The notes: a model not told the origin generated them from the letters alone. DNA of 64,000 nucleotides from Telluria mixta (GCF_029223865.1 NZ_CP119520.1:6262001-6326000), one strand, 5' to 3'; positions 1-9,271 are shown, counted from the first letter of the stretch. Numbers and translations: made by a program.

Positions 1-1023
1 CGCAACCGCTACATCGGCATCGGCCTCGCGGCGCTGGCGATCTTCGCGGCGATCCTGCACACGGTGATGAAGCGCACGGTCACCCGTCCGCTCGTGCGGG
101 CCCGCGACGCCGCCGTGCGCATCGCCGAGGGCGACCTCACGGTGCGCATGGCCGTCGACCGCAGCGACGAGATCGGCCTGCTGGCCGAAGCGATGAACAA
201 CATCAGCGGCAGCCTGTCGAACGTGGTCGGCCAGGTGCGCAGCGGCGCCGAGCAGATCGCCAACGCGTCCGGAGAAATCTCGAGCGGCAACCTGGACCTG
301 TGCTCGCGCACGGAACAGCAGGCCGTGAACCTGGCCTCCACCGCGAACTCGATGCAGGACCTGACGGAGACCGTGCGCCGCAACGCCGGCGACGCCCGCG
401 AAGCGAACCAGCTGGCCGTCAACACGTCGATGGTGGCGCAGGAAGGCGGCCGCATGGTGCGCGAAGTGATCGATACGATGGACACGATCAAGGCGTCGTC
501 TGGCAAGATCGGCGACATCATCGGCGTCATCGACGGCATCGCGTTCCAGACCAATATCCTCGCGCTGAACGCGGCGGTGGAAGCCGCCCGCGCCGGCGAA
601 CAGGGCCGCGGCTTCGCCGTCGTCGCCACCGAGGTGCGCAACCTTGCCCAGCGTAGCGCCGCCGCGGCAAAGGAGATCAAGGGCCTGATCGTCGCCTCGA
701 CGGCCGAAGTCGATGCGGGCAGCCGCATCGTGCAGGAAGCGGGCGTCACGATGAACGAAGTGCTGGCCAGCGCGGAAAAAGTCACGGCCATCATGGCCCG
801 CATCAGCACCGCGAACGCGGCGCAGAGCAGCGGCATCGAGCACATCAACCGCTCGATCGGCGAGATGGACCAGGTCACCCAGCAGAACGCGGCCCTCGTC
901 GAGGAAGCCAGCGCGGCCGCCCAGGCCATGCAGGAACAGGCCGACCAGCTGGCACGCTCGGTGCGCCTGTTCAAGCTCGACCAACAGCAGGCTTCCGGCC
1001 GCCCTGCCCTCCCGCAGTACTGA
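1..1023 (+). CDS. Methyl-accepting chemotaxis protein, 3' part (5' end outside window)
   Basis: The reading frame is open from base 1, so the N-terminal ligand-binding region lies outside the window. The visible 340 residues begin with the last transmembrane helix (about residues 5-24). A HAMP domain follows (about 22-75), then the long cytoplasmic signalling coiled coil. The hairpin tip that contacts CheA and CheW is clear around residues 170-220, with [20 protein letters not shown] and [10 protein letters not shown]. The protein ends in PALPQY without an NWETF-type CheR tether, so adaptation enzymes must find it without that C-terminal anchor. It would sense an unknown signal at the inner membrane and control flagellar rotation. 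Family assignment is firm; the ligand cannot be inferred. Confidence 0.95.
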   Translation, partial: RNRYIGIGLAALAIFAAILHTVMKRTVTRPLVRARDAAVRIAEGDLTVRMAVDRSDEIGLLAEAMNNISGSLSNVVGQVRSGAEQIANASGEISSGNLDLCSRTEQQAVNLASTANSMQDLTETVRRNAGDAREANQLAVNTSMVAQEGGRMVREVIDTMDTIKASSGKIGDIIGVIDGIAFQTNILALNAAVEAARAGEQGRGFAVVATEVRNLAQRSAAAAKEIKGLIVASTAEVDAGSRIVQEAGVTMNEVLASAEKVTAIMARISTANAAQSSGIEHINRSIGEMDQVTQQNAALVEEASAAAQAMQEQADQLARSVRLFKLDQQQASGRPALPQY

Positions 1024-1040
1024 CGGAACGGGCGGCTTCG

Positions 1041-1064
1041 GTGTAGAGTAATATGACTCTACAC
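1041..1064. promoter_or_regulatory. Perfect 9-bp inverted repeat before the aldolase gene
   Basis: Arms GTGTAGAGT (1041-1049) and ACTCTACAC (1056-1064) are exact reverse complements around AATATG. The element lies 12 bases before the TTG start at 1076 and has no following T-run, so it looks more like a dimeric repressor operator or an mRNA hairpin near the ribosome site than a terminator for the upstream receptor gene. Confidence 0.55.
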
Positions 1065-1075
1065 TGGAGCCTCCC

Positions 1076-2170
1076 TTGACCGACACCGAACTGCTCGCCC
1101 GCTGCACCACCGTCTTCCCCGGCCACCGCGCCCGCCCTCCAGCGGAAATGTTCGCCGCGATGGCCGCCTGGTGCGACGCCAACGGCATCGCCCACGACAC
1201 GTATGGCGACGGCGCGCTGATCCAGGGCTTCGAGGCCCGCGTGGCCGAACTGCTCGGCTTCGAGGCCGCCGTCTTCTGCATCAGCGGCACGCTTGCGCAA
1301 GTCACCACCCTCCGGCTCGCCGCCGACGCGCGCGGGCGCGCCCCCGTGGCGCTGCATCCGACCGCGCACATCTTCGTCCACGAGCGCTCGAACTACCAGC
1401 TGCTGGGTCATTTCGACGCGCTGCGCACGGGCGAGCCGTATCGCCCGTGGACGGCCGCCGACATCGTGGGCATCCCCGACCGCCTGTCCGCCGTCGCGCT
1501 CGAGATTCCGATGCGCGAGATCGGCGGCCAGCTGTCGTCCTGGGACGACCTGCAGGACATCAAGGCGCACTGCCGCGCGCGCGGCATCCACCTGCACATG
1601 GACGGCGCGCGCCTGTGGGAAGCGGCGGCCGGCTATGGCCGTCCGGTGGCCGAGATCGCGGCGGGCTTCGACACCGTCTACACGTCGCTGTACAAGGGCA
1701 TCGGCGGCCTCGGTGGCGCCATGCTGGCCGGCAGCCGCGAATTCGTCGCGCAGGCCGCCGAATGGTTCAAGCGCCAGGGCGGCAACGTGATCCATCGCTC
1801 GCCGTACGTCGTCGCGGCCGCGATGCAGTTCGAGCAGAGGCTGGCCGCGATGCCCGCGTACTTCGAGCGCACACGCTTCCTGTTCGACGTGCTGCGCGAC
1901 CACCCGGTTCTGCGCACGAACCCCGCCCGGCCGCAGGCCAACATGCTGCACATCCACCTGCCCGTGAGCCGCGAGCGCGCGCTGGAGATCCGGCGCGAAC
2001 TGGCGCGCGACCACGGCATCTGGCCGTTCAACCGCGTCAATCACGGCGTGCTGCCGGACACCTCGTTCTTCGAGCTGTACGTGGGCGACAACCTGCAGGT
2101 CACGCCCGACGGCCGCGTGCGCGAAGCGGTGGCGCTGCTGGCAGCGGCGGTGGAGCGCGGCATCGGGTAA
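1076..2170 (+). CDS. Low-specificity L-threonine aldolase / beta-eliminating lyase family
   Basis: The 364-residue protein is a fold-type I PLP enzyme of the beta-eliminating lyase family (PF01212), which splits L-threonine or related beta-hydroxy amino acids into glycine and an aldehyde. The PLP lysine is probably K207 in SLYKGIGGLGG. The cofactor-binding aspartate lies in HMDGARLWEAA (from residue 174), and HDTYGDGAL near residue 40 matches the N-terminal substrate region. TTG at 1076 is the chosen start: a GGAG lies 7-10 bases upstream, and the only nearby ATG (1053) runs into a stop. A perfect palindrome just upstream suggests dedicated control. A TAAAAT box (2168-2173) overlaps the stop codon and may serve thyA. 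Substrate preference is not determined by the sequence. Confidence 0.88.
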   Translation: MTDTELLARCTTVFPGHRARPPAEMFAAMAAWCDANGIAHDTYGDGALIQGFEARVAELLGFEAAVFCISGTLAQVTTLRLAADARGRAPVALHPTAHIFVHERSNYQLLGHFDALRTGEPYRPWTAADIVGIPDRLSAVALEIPMREIGGQLSSWDDLQDIKAHCRARGIHLHMDGARLWEAAAGYGRPVAEIAAGFDTVYTSLYKGIGGLGGAMLAGSREFVAQAAEWFKRQGGNVIHRSPYVVAAAMQFEQRLAAMPAYFERTRFLFDVLRDHPVLRTNPARPQANMLHIHLPVSRERALEIRRELARDHGIWPFNRVNHGVLPDTSFFELYVGDNLQVTPDGRVREAVALLAAAVERGIG

Positions 2171-2209
2171 AATGCGCGGGTTTTCAATCTTTCCATTCGA
2201 GCCACACCG

Positions 2210-3004
2210 ATGCGCCAATACCTCGACCTGATGCGCCATGTGCTGGACCATGGCACGGTCAAAACCGACCGCACCGGCACCGGCACCCGCTCCGTGTTCG
2301 GCCACCAGATGCGCTTCAACATGCAGGACGGTTTCCCGCTGGTGACCACGAAGAAGCTGCACCTGCGGTCGATCATCCATGAACTGATCTGGTTCCTCGC
2401 CGGCTCCACCAACATTGCGTACCTGAAGGAAAACGGCGTCTCGATCTGGGACGAGTGGGCGGACGCGGACGGCGAGCTCGGTCCCATCTACGGCTACCAG
2501 TGGCGCAGCTGGCCCACGCCGGCTGGCGAGCACATCGACCAGATCACGCAGGTCATGGACCAGATCAGGAACAACCCGGATTCGCGCCGCATGATCGTCT
2601 CGGCCTGGAACGTGGCCGACGTGCCGAAGATGAAGCTGCCCCCGTGCCACGCGCTGTTCCAGTTCTACGTCGCGGACGGCAAGCTGTCGTGCCAGCTGTA
2701 CCAGCGCAGCGCCGACATCTTCCTCGGCGTCCCGTTCAACATCGCGTCCTACGCGCTGCTCACGCACATGATGGCGCAGCAGGCCGGCCTGGACGTGGGC
2801 GACTTCGTCTGGACCGGCGGCGACTGCCACCTGTATTCGAACCACATGGAACAGGTCGAGCTCCAATTGTCGCGCGAGGAACGCCCGCTGCCGAAGCTGG
2901 TCATCAAGCGCAAGCCGGACTCGCTGTTCGATTATAAATTCGAAGATTTCGAGATCGTCGGCTACGATCCGCACCCGGCCATCAAGGCGCCGGTCGCGGT
3001 GTAA
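2210..3004 (+). CDS. thyA: Thymidylate synthase
   Basis: ThyA methylates dUMP to dTMP using methylene-tetrahydrofolate, releasing dihydrofolate in the cytoplasm. The 264-residue length equals the E. coli enzyme. The nucleophile C146 lies in [12 protein letters not shown], and the dUMP-phosphate arginines are present in [11 protein letters not shown]. The C-terminus ends KAPVAV, as in the family. It is followed 14 bases later by folA, which recycles the dihydrofolate product, so the two form the classic thyA-folA pair. A TAAAAT -10-like box at 2168-2173 is a plausible promoter element, though no convincing -35 was seen. Confidence 0.98.
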   Translation: MRQYLDLMRHVLDHGTVKTDRTGTGTRSVFGHQMRFNMQDGFPLVTTKKLHLRSIIHELIWFLAGSTNIAYLKENGVSIWDEWADADGELGPIYGYQWRSWPTPAGEHIDQITQVMDQIRNNPDSRRMIVSAWNVADVPKMKLPPCHALFQFYVADGKLSCQLYQRSADIFLGVPFNIASYALLTHMMAQQAGLDVGDFVWTGGDCHLYSNHMEQVELQLSREERPLPKLVIKRKPDSLFDYKFEDFEIVGYDPHPAIKAPVAV

Positions 3005-3018
3005 GCAAGGAGGTTCGC

Positions 3019-3507
3019 ATGGCTCATCATCTGTCCCTCGTCGTCGCGATGGATGCCAATCGCGGCATCGGCGTCGACAACCAGCTGCCCTGGCACCTGC
3101 CCGAGGACCTCGCGCATTTCAAGCGCGTGACCCTCGGCCACCCGATCATCATGGGCCGCAAGACGTTCGAATCGATCGGCCGTCCGCTGCCGGGCCGCCG
3201 CAACATCGTCGTCACGCGCAACTCCGACTGGCACCATGACGGCGTGGACGTCGTCCATTCGCTGGACGACGCCGTGGCCCTCGTCGGCAACGACTCGGCC
3301 AGCATCATCGGCGGCGCGCAGATCTTCGCGGAGGCGATGCGCATCGCCGACCGGTTGATCGTCACGCACATCGACAAGGTCTACCGCTGCGACACGTTCT
3401 TCCCGGAGATCGACAGCGCGCAGTGGGCCGCCGTCGCGAACGAACCCCTGCACTCACCGACGGCGGGCGTCGACTACGCCATCGTCACCTACGACAAAGT
3501 CAAGTAA
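3019..3507 (+). CDS. folA: Dihydrofolate reductase
   Basis: This 162-residue enzyme reduces dihydrofolate to tetrahydrofolate with NADPH and is the target of trimethoprim. Family landmarks are NRGIGVDNQLPWHLPEDL, with the catalytic acid D30, then IIMGRKTFESIG for NADPH binding and IIGGAQIFAEA. A strong AAGGAGG at 3007-3013 fixes the ATG at 3019. It sits directly behind thyA and only 4 bases before the DUF4337 gene, so all three are probably cotranscribed. Confidence 0.98.
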   Translation: MAHHLSLVVAMDANRGIGVDNQLPWHLPEDLAHFKRVTLGHPIIMGRKTFESIGRPLPGRRNIVVTRNSDWHHDGVDVVHSLDDAVALVGNDSASIIGGAQIFAEAMRIADRLIVTHIDKVYRCDTFFPEIDSAQWAAVANEPLHSPTAGVDYAIVTYDKVK

Positions 3508-3511
3508 CACC

Positions 3512-4126
3512 ATGTCCGGACACGGTTTTCACGTACACGGGCCGCACGATCACGCGGTCGAACACGCCGCCCAGCACGGCAGCGATTCCTTCTCGAACAA
3601 CATCGCGGTGATGACGGCCATCCTGGCCACCGTCGGCGCGCTGTTCGGCTACCTCGGCGGCGCCACGCAGAACGACGCGGCCCTCTTCAAGAACAACGCG
3701 GCCATCGCCAAGACGACGGCCGCGAATTCCTGGAACTACTACCAGGCCAAGTCGAGCAAGCAGAACCTGGCCGAACTCGCGACGAGCCTGCCGGGTGTGG
3801 ACGCGCAGATGCAGGCGAAGTACAAGGCCGACGTCGCGCGGTACGAATCGGAAAAGGCGGGCATCAAGAAAGAGGCCGAGAAGTACGAGGCCCAGTCGGA
3901 CGAATGGAACGAAAAGTCGGAACGCGCGCTGCACACCCACCACCAGTGGGCGCTGGCGACGACGGCCGAGCAGATCGCCATTTCGCTGGCCGCCATCACC
4001 CTGCTGACGCGCCGGCGCTGGCTGCTGTCGATCACCTACGTCGTCGCGATCGTCGGCTTCGCGCTGGGCGCGTTCGCGTGGCTACACGTGGATCCCCTGG
4101 GCGCCCTGTTCGCCTCTGGCCACTGA
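3512..4126 (+). CDS. DUF4337 family membrane protein
   Basis: The 204-residue protein matches the DUF4337 family by layout. A His-rich N-terminus (residues 1-22) precedes a first membrane segment (about 30-50, NNIAVMTAILATVGALFGYL). A charged, probably coiled-coil region follows (about 90-140, rich in K, E, A), then two closely spaced C-terminal membrane helices (about 148-195). No catalytic motif is visible and the function is unknown. It starts 4 bases after folA, suggesting readthrough from thyA-folA. Its last 45 bases overlap the end of the oppositely oriented SRPBCC gene. Confidence 0.8.
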   Translation: MSGHGFHVHGPHDHAVEHAAQHGSDSFSNNIAVMTAILATVGALFGYLGGATQNDAALFKNNAAIAKTTAANSWNYYQAKSSKQNLAELATSLPGVDAQMQAKYKADVARYESEKAGIKKEAEKYEAQSDEWNEKSERALHTHHQWALATTAEQIAISLAAITLLTRRRWLLSITYVVAIVGFALGAFAWLHVDPLGALFASGH

Positions 4127-4585
4127 GCGGCGCTCCCGGTACTGCTTCTTCAGCACCGCGTGGCGGTGGCGGAAGAAGCGCTCGATGATCCAGCCGACGA
4201 CGGGGCCCGCGAAGCGCGGCGTGAACTCCAGGCGGTCGACGATGCGCGTGCCGTCCGGGCCGGGCGTGAGGATACGTTCGTGCCGCCAGCTCTTCATCGA
4301 CAGCAGCGGCGACTGCTCGACGAAGCGGCGGCCCGGCTCCATCTCCGTGAAGGTCAGCCGCGACAGATCGACCGGCACGACACCGAACAGCAGGAAGCGG
4401 CAGTTGCCCAGCGGCCGACCGAGCCCGCTGCCGTCGCGCGGGATGTGCGTCATCCCCTTCGGAAAATCGAGCTTCAGCACCGGCCCCATCTCGGCCTCGA
4501 CGCCGCGCACCGACGTGCTCCAGTCCCACAGCTCTGCGGGTGAACGGGGGACGTTGCTTTCCAGCTGGACGCGGACGGTGGACAT
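4082..4585 (-). CDS. SRPBCC (START/polyketide-cyclase-like) family protein
   Basis: The 167-residue protein has the helix-grip pattern of SRPBCC ligand-binding proteins. It opens with VQLESNVPRSPAELWDWSTS (strand, then the typical PAxxVWxxxTD-like turn), continues with several strands, and has a long C-terminal helix (about 125-150, IIERFFRHRHAVLKKQYRER). Such proteins bind hydrophobic ligands in a deep cavity; the ligand here is unknown. It is convergent with and overlaps the DUF4337 gene by 45 bases, and is divergent from the decarboxylase at 4853. Confidence 0.75.
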   Translation of the reverse strand: MSTVRVQLESNVPRSPAELWDWSTSVRGVEAEMGPVLKLDFPKGMTHIPRDGSGLGRPLGNCRFLLFGVVPVDLSRLTFTEMEPGRRFVEQSPLLSMKSWRHERILTPGPDGTRIVDRLEFTPRFAGPVVGWIIERFFRHRHAVLKKQYRERRSVARGEQGAQGIHV

Positions 4586-4651
4586 GGTGACCTCAACGGT
4601 GAAAGGGGCATGCTCGACTCTACGCCCTGCACGTGCCCGCTTCCGTTAGTC

Positions 4652-4691
4652 CATTAACGTAGCGACCATCCGTCTTCTTGTTTACACAAGA
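4652..4691. promoter_or_regulatory. Paired short palindromes in the SRPBCC/decarboxylase intergenic region
   Basis: The 267-base divergent region holds two short inverted repeats: CGTTA/TAACG near 4652-4668, and TCTTGT (4676-4681)/ACAAGA (4686-4691) with a 4-base spacer. Either could be an operator for the divergent genes. No strong promoter pair was identified. Confidence 0.3.
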
Positions 4692-4852
4692 GTGCGCCAC
4701 AATCTGCCCCGTGTGGCTAACCTATTAAAAATTTTTGCACGGGACCCCGCGATTTCTGCGAAAATCCGCTTCTTCATTTTTCCGGTGCCGTGCCCGGCCG
4801 CCTTCCACTTTCCGGAAGACGGCGCGCACGGCGCTTCGCTTTGGAGCTGTCC

Positions 4853-7108
4853 ATGAAATTTCGTTTCCCAATCGTCATCATTGACGAGGATTTCCGTTCC
4901 GAGAACACGTCCGGTCTCGGCATTCGCGCGCTTGCCGCCGCGATGGAAAAAGAAGGCATGGAAGTGCTCGGGCTGACCAGCTATGGCGACCTGTCGCAGT
5001 TCGCCCAGCAGCAGTCGCGCGCTTCGGCCTTCGTGCTGTCGATCGACGACGAGGAATTCGGCGGCGGCACCATCGAGGAGACCAATTTCGCATTGAGCGG
5101 CCTGCGCGCGTTCGTGCAGGAGATCCGCCACAAGAACTCGGACATCCCGATCTACATCTACGGCGAGACCCGCACGAGCCGGCACATCCCGAACGACATC
5201 CTGAAGGAGCTGCACGGCTTCATCCACATGTTCGAGGACACGCCGGAATTCGTCGCGCGCCACATCATCCGCGAAGCGAAAGCCTACCTGGACAGCCTGG
5301 CGCCGCCGTTCTTCCGCGCGCTCGTCAACTACGCGAACGACGGCTCCTACTCCTGGCACTGCCCCGGCCACTCGGGCGGCGTCGCGTTCCTGAAGTCGCC
5401 GATCGGCCAGATGTTCCACCAGTTCTTTGGCGAGAACATGCTGCGCGCCGACGTCTGCAACGCCGTCGAGGAACTGGGCCAGCTGCTCGACCACACGGGT
5501 CCCGTGGCCAAATCGGAGCGCAACGCCGCGCGCATCTACAACGCCGACCACTGCTACTTCGTCACCAACGGCACGTCGACGTCGAACAAGATGGTATGGC
5601 ATTCGACCGTGGCACCGGGCGACATCGTCGTCGTCGACCGCAACTGCCATAAATCGATCCTGCACTCGATCATCATGTGCGGCGCGATCCCCGTGTTCCT
5701 GATGCCGACCCGGAACAACCTCGGCATCATCGGCCCGATCCCGCTGGAAGAATTCTCGCCGGAGTCGATCCGCCGGAAGATCGAGGCCAACCCTTTCGCC
5801 CGCGAAGCGAAAAACAAGAAGCCGCGCATCCTGACGATCACGCAATCGACCTACGACGGCGTCGTCTACAACGTCGAGACGCTGCGCGAACTGCTGGACG
5901 GCGAGATCGACACGCTGCACTTCGACGAAGCCTGGCTGCCGCACGCGACGTTCCACGACTTCTACCGCAACATGCACGCGATCGGCCGCGACCGCCCGCG
6001 CGCGAAGCAGTCGATGATCTTCTCGACGCAGTCGACGCACAAGCTGCTGGCGGGCCTGTCGCAGGCCTCGCAGGTGCTCGTGCGCGAATCCGAGACCGTC
6101 GCGCTCGACCAGGACGCGTTCAACGAAGCGTACCTGATGCACACGTCGACGTCGCCGCAGTACTCGATCATCGCCTCGTGCGACGTCGCCGCCGCGATGA
6201 TGGAAGCGCCGGGCGGCACGGCCCTCGTCGAGGAATCGATCTACGAAGCGCTGGACTTCCGCCGCGCCATGCAGAAGGTCGACGAGGAATGGGGCCAGGA
6301 CTGGTGGTTCAAGGTCTGGGGCCCGCAGGTGACGAGCGAGGAAGGCATCGGCACGCAGGCCGACTGGATGATCCACGCGGAAGACGACTGGCATGGCTTC
6401 GGCAAGCTGGCGCCGGGCTTCAACATGCTCGACCCGATCAAGGCGACGGTCGTCACGCCGGGCCTGTCGCTGGACGGCTCGTTCGGCACCTCCGGCATTC
6501 CGGCATCGATCGTCACCAAGTACCTCGCCGAGCACGGCGTGATCATCGAGAAGTGCGGCCTGTACTCGTTCTTCATCATGTTCACGATCGGCATCACCAA
6601 GGGCCGCTGGAACACGCTCGTCACCGCCCTGCAGCAGTTCAAGGACGACTACGACCGTAACCAGCCGATGTGGCGCGTCATGCCCGAGTTCTCGGCCGCG
6701 AACCCGCGCTACGAATCGTGGGGCCTGCGCGACCTGTGCCAGCAGATCCACGACTTCTACAAATCGCGCGACGTCGCTCGCCTGACGACCGAGATGTATT
6801 TGTCGGACATGATTCCGGCCATGAAGCCGTCGGACGCTTTCGCGAAGATGGCGCACCGCGAGATCGAGCGCGTGGCGATCGAGGACCTGGAGGGCCGCAT
6901 CACCGCGATCCTGCTGACGCCTTACCCGCCGGGCATCCCGCTCTTGATCCCGGGCGAGCGCTTCAACAAGACCATCGTCGACTACCTGCGCTTCGCACGC
7001 GACTTCAACGAACGGTTCCCGGGCTTCGAGACCGACGTGCATGGTCTCGTCAAGCGCGAGATCGATGGGAAGCTGGGGTATTTCGTGGATTGCGTAAAGC
7101 AGGACTGA
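4853..7108 (+). CDS. Orn/Lys/Arg decarboxylase (large inducible type)
   Basis: A 751-residue PLP-dependent basic amino acid decarboxylase, the length of E. coli AdiA, LdcI and SpeF. It has an N-terminal receiver-like wing domain (about 1-130, FPIVIIDEDF...), the PLP major domain with Schiff-base lysine in STQSTHKLLAGLSQAS, and the C-terminal domain ending near LTPYPPGIPLLIPGER. The reaction removes CO2 from arginine, lysine or ornithine, giving a polyamine or precursor and consuming a proton. Which substrate is used cannot be read safely from the sequence. ATG 4853 is preferred over an upstream in-frame ATG (4790) because a TGGAG precedes it and the family N-terminus MKFRFPIVIIDEDF starts there. 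A bidirectional terminator follows. Confidence 0.92.
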   Translation: MKFRFPIVIIDEDFRSENTSGLGIRALAAAMEKEGMEVLGLTSYGDLSQFAQQQSRASAFVLSIDDEEFGGGTIEETNFALSGLRAFVQEIRHKNSDIPIYIYGETRTSRHIPNDILKELHGFIHMFEDTPEFVARHIIREAKAYLDSLAPPFFRALVNYANDGSYSWHCPGHSGGVAFLKSPIGQMFHQFFGENMLRADVCNAVEELGQLLDHTGPVAKSERNAARIYNADHCYFVTNGTSTSNKMVWHSTVAPGDIVVVDRNCHKSILHSIIMCGAIPVFLMPTRNNLGIIGPIPLEEFSPESIRRKIEANPFAREAKNKKPRILTITQSTYDGVVYNVETLRELLDGEIDTLHFDEAWLPHATFHDFYRNMHAIGRDRPRAKQSMIFSTQSTHKLLAGLSQASQVLVRESETVALDQDAFNEAYLMHTSTSPQYSIIASCDVAAAMMEAPGGTALVEESIYEALDFRRAMQKVDEEWGQDWWFKVWGPQVTSEEGIGTQADWMIHAEDDWHGFGKLAPGFNMLDPIKATVVTPGLSLDGSFGTSGIPASIVTKYLAEHGVIIEKCGLYSFFIMFTIGITKGRWNTLVTALQQFKDDYDRNQPMWRVMPEFSAANPRYESWGLRDLCQQIHDFYKSRDVARLTTEMYLSDMIPAMKPSDAFAKMAHREIERVAIEDLEGRITAILLTPYPPGIPLLIPGERFNKTIVDYLRFARDFNERFPGFETDVHGLVKREIDGKLGYFVDCVKQD

Positions 7109-7117
7109 CGCAACGTG

Positions 7118-7148
7118 AAAAAAAAGGAGGCCGCGGCCTCCTTTTTTT
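7118..7148. terminator. Bidirectional Rho-independent terminator
   Basis: A run of 8 A (7118-7125), a self-complementary GGAGGCCGCGGCCTCC stem (7126-7141) and a run of 7 T (7142-7148) form a symmetrical terminator. It separates the decarboxylase on the plus strand from dcd on the minus strand and can stop transcription from both sides. Confidence 0.9.
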
Positions 7149-7162
7149 ACGTCTTCAACACA

Positions 7163-7729
7163 TCAGGCCTTCGGCAGCGTCACGCCATGCTGCCCCTGGT
7201 ACTTGCCGCCGCGGTCCTTGTACGACGTTTCGCAGACCTCGTCGCTCTCGAAGAACAGCACCTGCGCGCAGCCTTCGCCCGCATAGATCTTGGCCGGCAG
7301 CGGCGTCGTGTTCGAGAATTCCAGCGTCACGTAGCCTTCCCATTCCGGCTCGAACGGCGTCACGTTGACGATGATGCCGCAGCGGGCGTACGTCGATTTG
7401 CCCAGGCAGACGGTCAGCACGTTGCGCGGGATCCTGAAGTACTCGATCGTGCGGGCCAGTGCAAAGGAGTTCGGCGGGATGATGCACACGTCGCTCTTCA
7501 CGTCGACGAACGAATTCGAATCGAAGTTCTTCGGATCGACGATCGTGCTGTTGATGTTCGTGAACACCTTGAATTCGTCGGCGCAGCGGATGTCGTAGCC
7601 GTACGAGGACGTGCCCCACGAAATGATCTTGCGGCCGTCCGTCTCGCGCACCTGTTTCGGCGAGAACGGTTCGATCATGCCGTGTTCTTCCGCCATCCGG
7701 CGGATCCATTTGTCGCTCTTGATACTCAT
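7163..7729 (-). CDS. dcd: dCTP deaminase
   Basis: Dcd deaminates dCTP to dUTP, feeding dUMP for thymidylate synthase. The 188-residue length is typical of the trimeric dUTPase-like enzyme. Recognisable parts are [16 protein letters not shown], the nucleotide-binding [11 protein letters not shown], the catalytic glutamate E137 in the block [11 protein letters not shown], and [14 protein letters not shown] at the C-terminus. It is 46 bases from the upstream alpha/beta hydrolase gene on the same strand and convergent with the decarboxylase. It is functionally related to thyA in the same window but not linked to it. Confidence 0.97.
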   Translation of the reverse strand: MSIKSDKWIRRMAEEHGMIEPFSPKQVRETDGRKIISWGTSSYGYDIRCADEFKVFTNINSTIVDPKNFDSNSFVDVKSDVCIIPPNSFALARTIEYFRIPRNVLTVCLGKSTYARCGIIVNVTPFEPEWEGYVTLEFSNTTPLPAKIYAGEGCAQVLFFESDEVCETSYKDRGGKYQGQHGVTLPKA

Positions 7730-7775
7730 CGCTGGGCTTCTTTTCCAAAAAAATGGGGATATGAATCCCGCAATT

Positions 7776-8612
7776 TTACGCGAAAAGCGCCGCCGGACGA
7801 CCGGCCTTTTTTTCTTCGCCTTGCGCCAGCAGCCGCGCGATCATCTCGCGTGTCAGCTGCGCCGTCAGTGCCGGCTTCTCCATCGGATAGAGGTGCGTGC
7901 CTGCTATCGTGACGAGATTGTCGCCGACCAGCCGGCGCGTGCCGTCCAGGCCCGCCTGGCGCAGCTCCGTGGAATCGGTGCCCGCAATGAAGCCGACCGG
8001 CACGGGGAACGGGTCGCGCAGTACCCGGTCCATGTCGTGCGGCAGCGTGCTGTAGATCGCGGCTTCGACGTCGCGGTCGAAACGCAGCCGGACGCCGTCC
8101 GGTTGCGGGACCAGGCCATGGTCGAGATAGTCGTCCAGCGCACCCGGCGCCCACGCCTGGAACACGGGCTTCGCCATGAAATGCTCGAACGCGGCCGCGC
8201 GCGACGGCCACACGTTGCGCCGCCGCTGGGCCACGTTGCCGGGGGACAAGCGCATGCGCAGCCCGAGCAGCTTCGCGATGCGCCATACCCACGCACGCCA
8301 GCCCGCGACGACGGGCGAATCCAGCATCACCACGCAGCGCGCCAGGTCTGGCCGCCGGTGCGCCGCCAGCATGCTGACCGCGCCGCCCAGCGAGTGACCG
8401 ACGAGGATCGCCGGCCGGCCGTACGTTTCCAGCTGGGCGATCAATTCGTCGATCAGCGTATGCCAGTTGTCGCGCACGGGAAAGCGTGGATCGTGGCCCA
8501 GCATGTCCGTCGTGCGCACGTCGAAGTCGCGTCGTAAATCGTCCAGCAGGCGGCCGTACGAACCGGAGGGGTAGCTGTTCCCGTGGGTGAAATGGAGTAA
8601 TGGCTTGGACAT
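7776..8612 (-). CDS. Alpha/beta hydrolase
   Basis: The 278-residue protein has the alpha/beta-hydrolase layout. [16 protein letters not shown] forms the oxyanion region, and the nucleophile elbow is [10 protein letters not shown], with the serine near residue 74. A late [10 protein letters not shown] supplies the catalytic histidine. No signal peptide is seen, so it is probably cytoplasmic; the substrate is unknown. The start at 8612 (MSKPLLHF) is preferred over 15 more residues upstream, which do not resemble the family. The gene is 46 bases upstream of dcd and may be cotranscribed with it. Confidence 0.85.
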   Translation of the reverse strand: MSKPLLHFTHGNSYPSGSYGRLLDDLRRDFDVRTTDMLGHDPRFPVRDNWHTLIDELIAQLETYGRPAILVGHSLGGAVSMLAAHRRPDLARCVVMLDSPVVAGWRAWVWRIAKLLGLRMRLSPGNVAQRRRNVWPSRAAAFEHFMAKPVFQAWAPGALDDYLDHGLVPQPDGVRLRFDRDVEAAIYSTLPHDMDRVLRDPFPVPVGFIAGTDSTELRQAGLDGTRRLVGDNLVTIAGTHLYPMEKPALTAQLTREMIARLLAQGEEKKAGRPAALFA

Positions 8613-8695
8613 CGGGAATGGGATGACGCGGCTGCGCGTAGTAAAGACAAAACCCATTGTAATGTCATTATCTCCAAGTAGTTAGAGGGAAACGC

Positions 8696-9187
8696 CTACG
8701 GCCGCTCGCTCGCGTCATGCCCGCGCATACGGTGCTGGCGCAGCTGCTCCCGCTGCTCCGGCGTCAGCACGGCCTGGATCTGCGCGTCCGTTCGAGCCTG
8801 CAGCAGCGCCTGGGCGGCGACGGCCTGGCCGAGATCGCGCGACAGTGCCCCGGCCCTGGCGTCGTCGAACTTGTCGGCCCGGCCCAGGTCGCGCAAGGCC
8901 TCGTGCGCCTTGCGGATCGCCTTGTCGTAGTCGCGGCGCTGCGGTTCCTGGGCGTGCATGATCGCGAACACCTTGTCCTGCTGGGCTTCCGTCAGCTTCA
9001 GGCGGTGCAGCGGGACGTGGCCGAAGGGCATGCCCGGGCCGTGGCCGTCCGGGCCGCGTTCGTGGTCGCCACCGGGACCGCGCTGGCCGGCCGCCGGCGG
9101 CGCATCCGGCTCGCCGGTCGCGAAAGCCGGGGTGGCGAGGCAGGCGGCGAGCAGCACGGCCGCCGCGGAAAGGCTCGAGAATTTCAT
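8696..9187 (-). CDS. Spy/CpxP-family periplasmic protein
   Basis: The 163-residue protein has a signal peptide (about residues 1-23, MKFSSLSAAAVLLAACLATPAFA). A Gly/Pro/His-rich segment follows, then helical Spy/CpxP repeats with LTEAQQDKVFAIM and VLTPEQREQLRQH, the LTxxQ signature. Such proteins are periplasmic chaperones or, as CpxP, restrain the CpxA sensor. The ATG at 9187 is chosen over one 3 codons upstream because AAGGA lies 8 bases before it. A Cys in the signal (LLAAC) could be read as a lipobox, but the AFA-type cleavage is at least as likely. It is divergent from cpxR and shares a control region with a Cpx box. Confidence 0.85.
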   Translation of the reverse strand: MKFSSLSAAAVLLAACLATPAFATGEPDAPPAAGQRGPGGDHERGPDGHGPGMPFGHVPLHRLKLTEAQQDKVFAIMHAQEPQRRDYDKAIRKAHEALRDLGRADKFDDARAGALSRDLGQAVAAQALLQARTDAQIQAVLTPEQREQLRQHRMRGHDASERP

Positions 9188-9256
9188 GAGTATCATCCTT
9201 TTTTGTTCGGAGACGCCATTCTCGGTTGTCTCGATGTTAAGGAGTGTTATCGCCGT

Positions 9257-9271
9257 GTAAAACGACGTAAA
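9257..9271 (+). promoter_or_regulatory. CpxR box (GTAAA-N5-GTAAA)
   Basis: GTAAA at 9257-9261 and GTAAA at 9267-9271 are separated by exactly 5 bases, matching the E. coli CpxR consensus. It lies in the 134-base gap between the Spy/CpxP-like gene and cpxR, the expected place for autoregulation of both. Confidence 0.7.

Noticed and set aside
971..2974. A 667-residue open frame antisense to the aldolase and thyA
   Set aside because: It is a shadow of high GC-content; it is Arg/Val/His-rich, lacks family features and opposes two well-supported genes. The same applies to long frames opposite the decarboxylase, comEC, vgrG, recJ, mfd and the second TonB receptor.
4790..4852. A longer start of the decarboxylase
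   Set aside because: The 21 extra residues are Arg-rich and non-homologous; ATG 4853 has a ribosome site and the family N-terminus.
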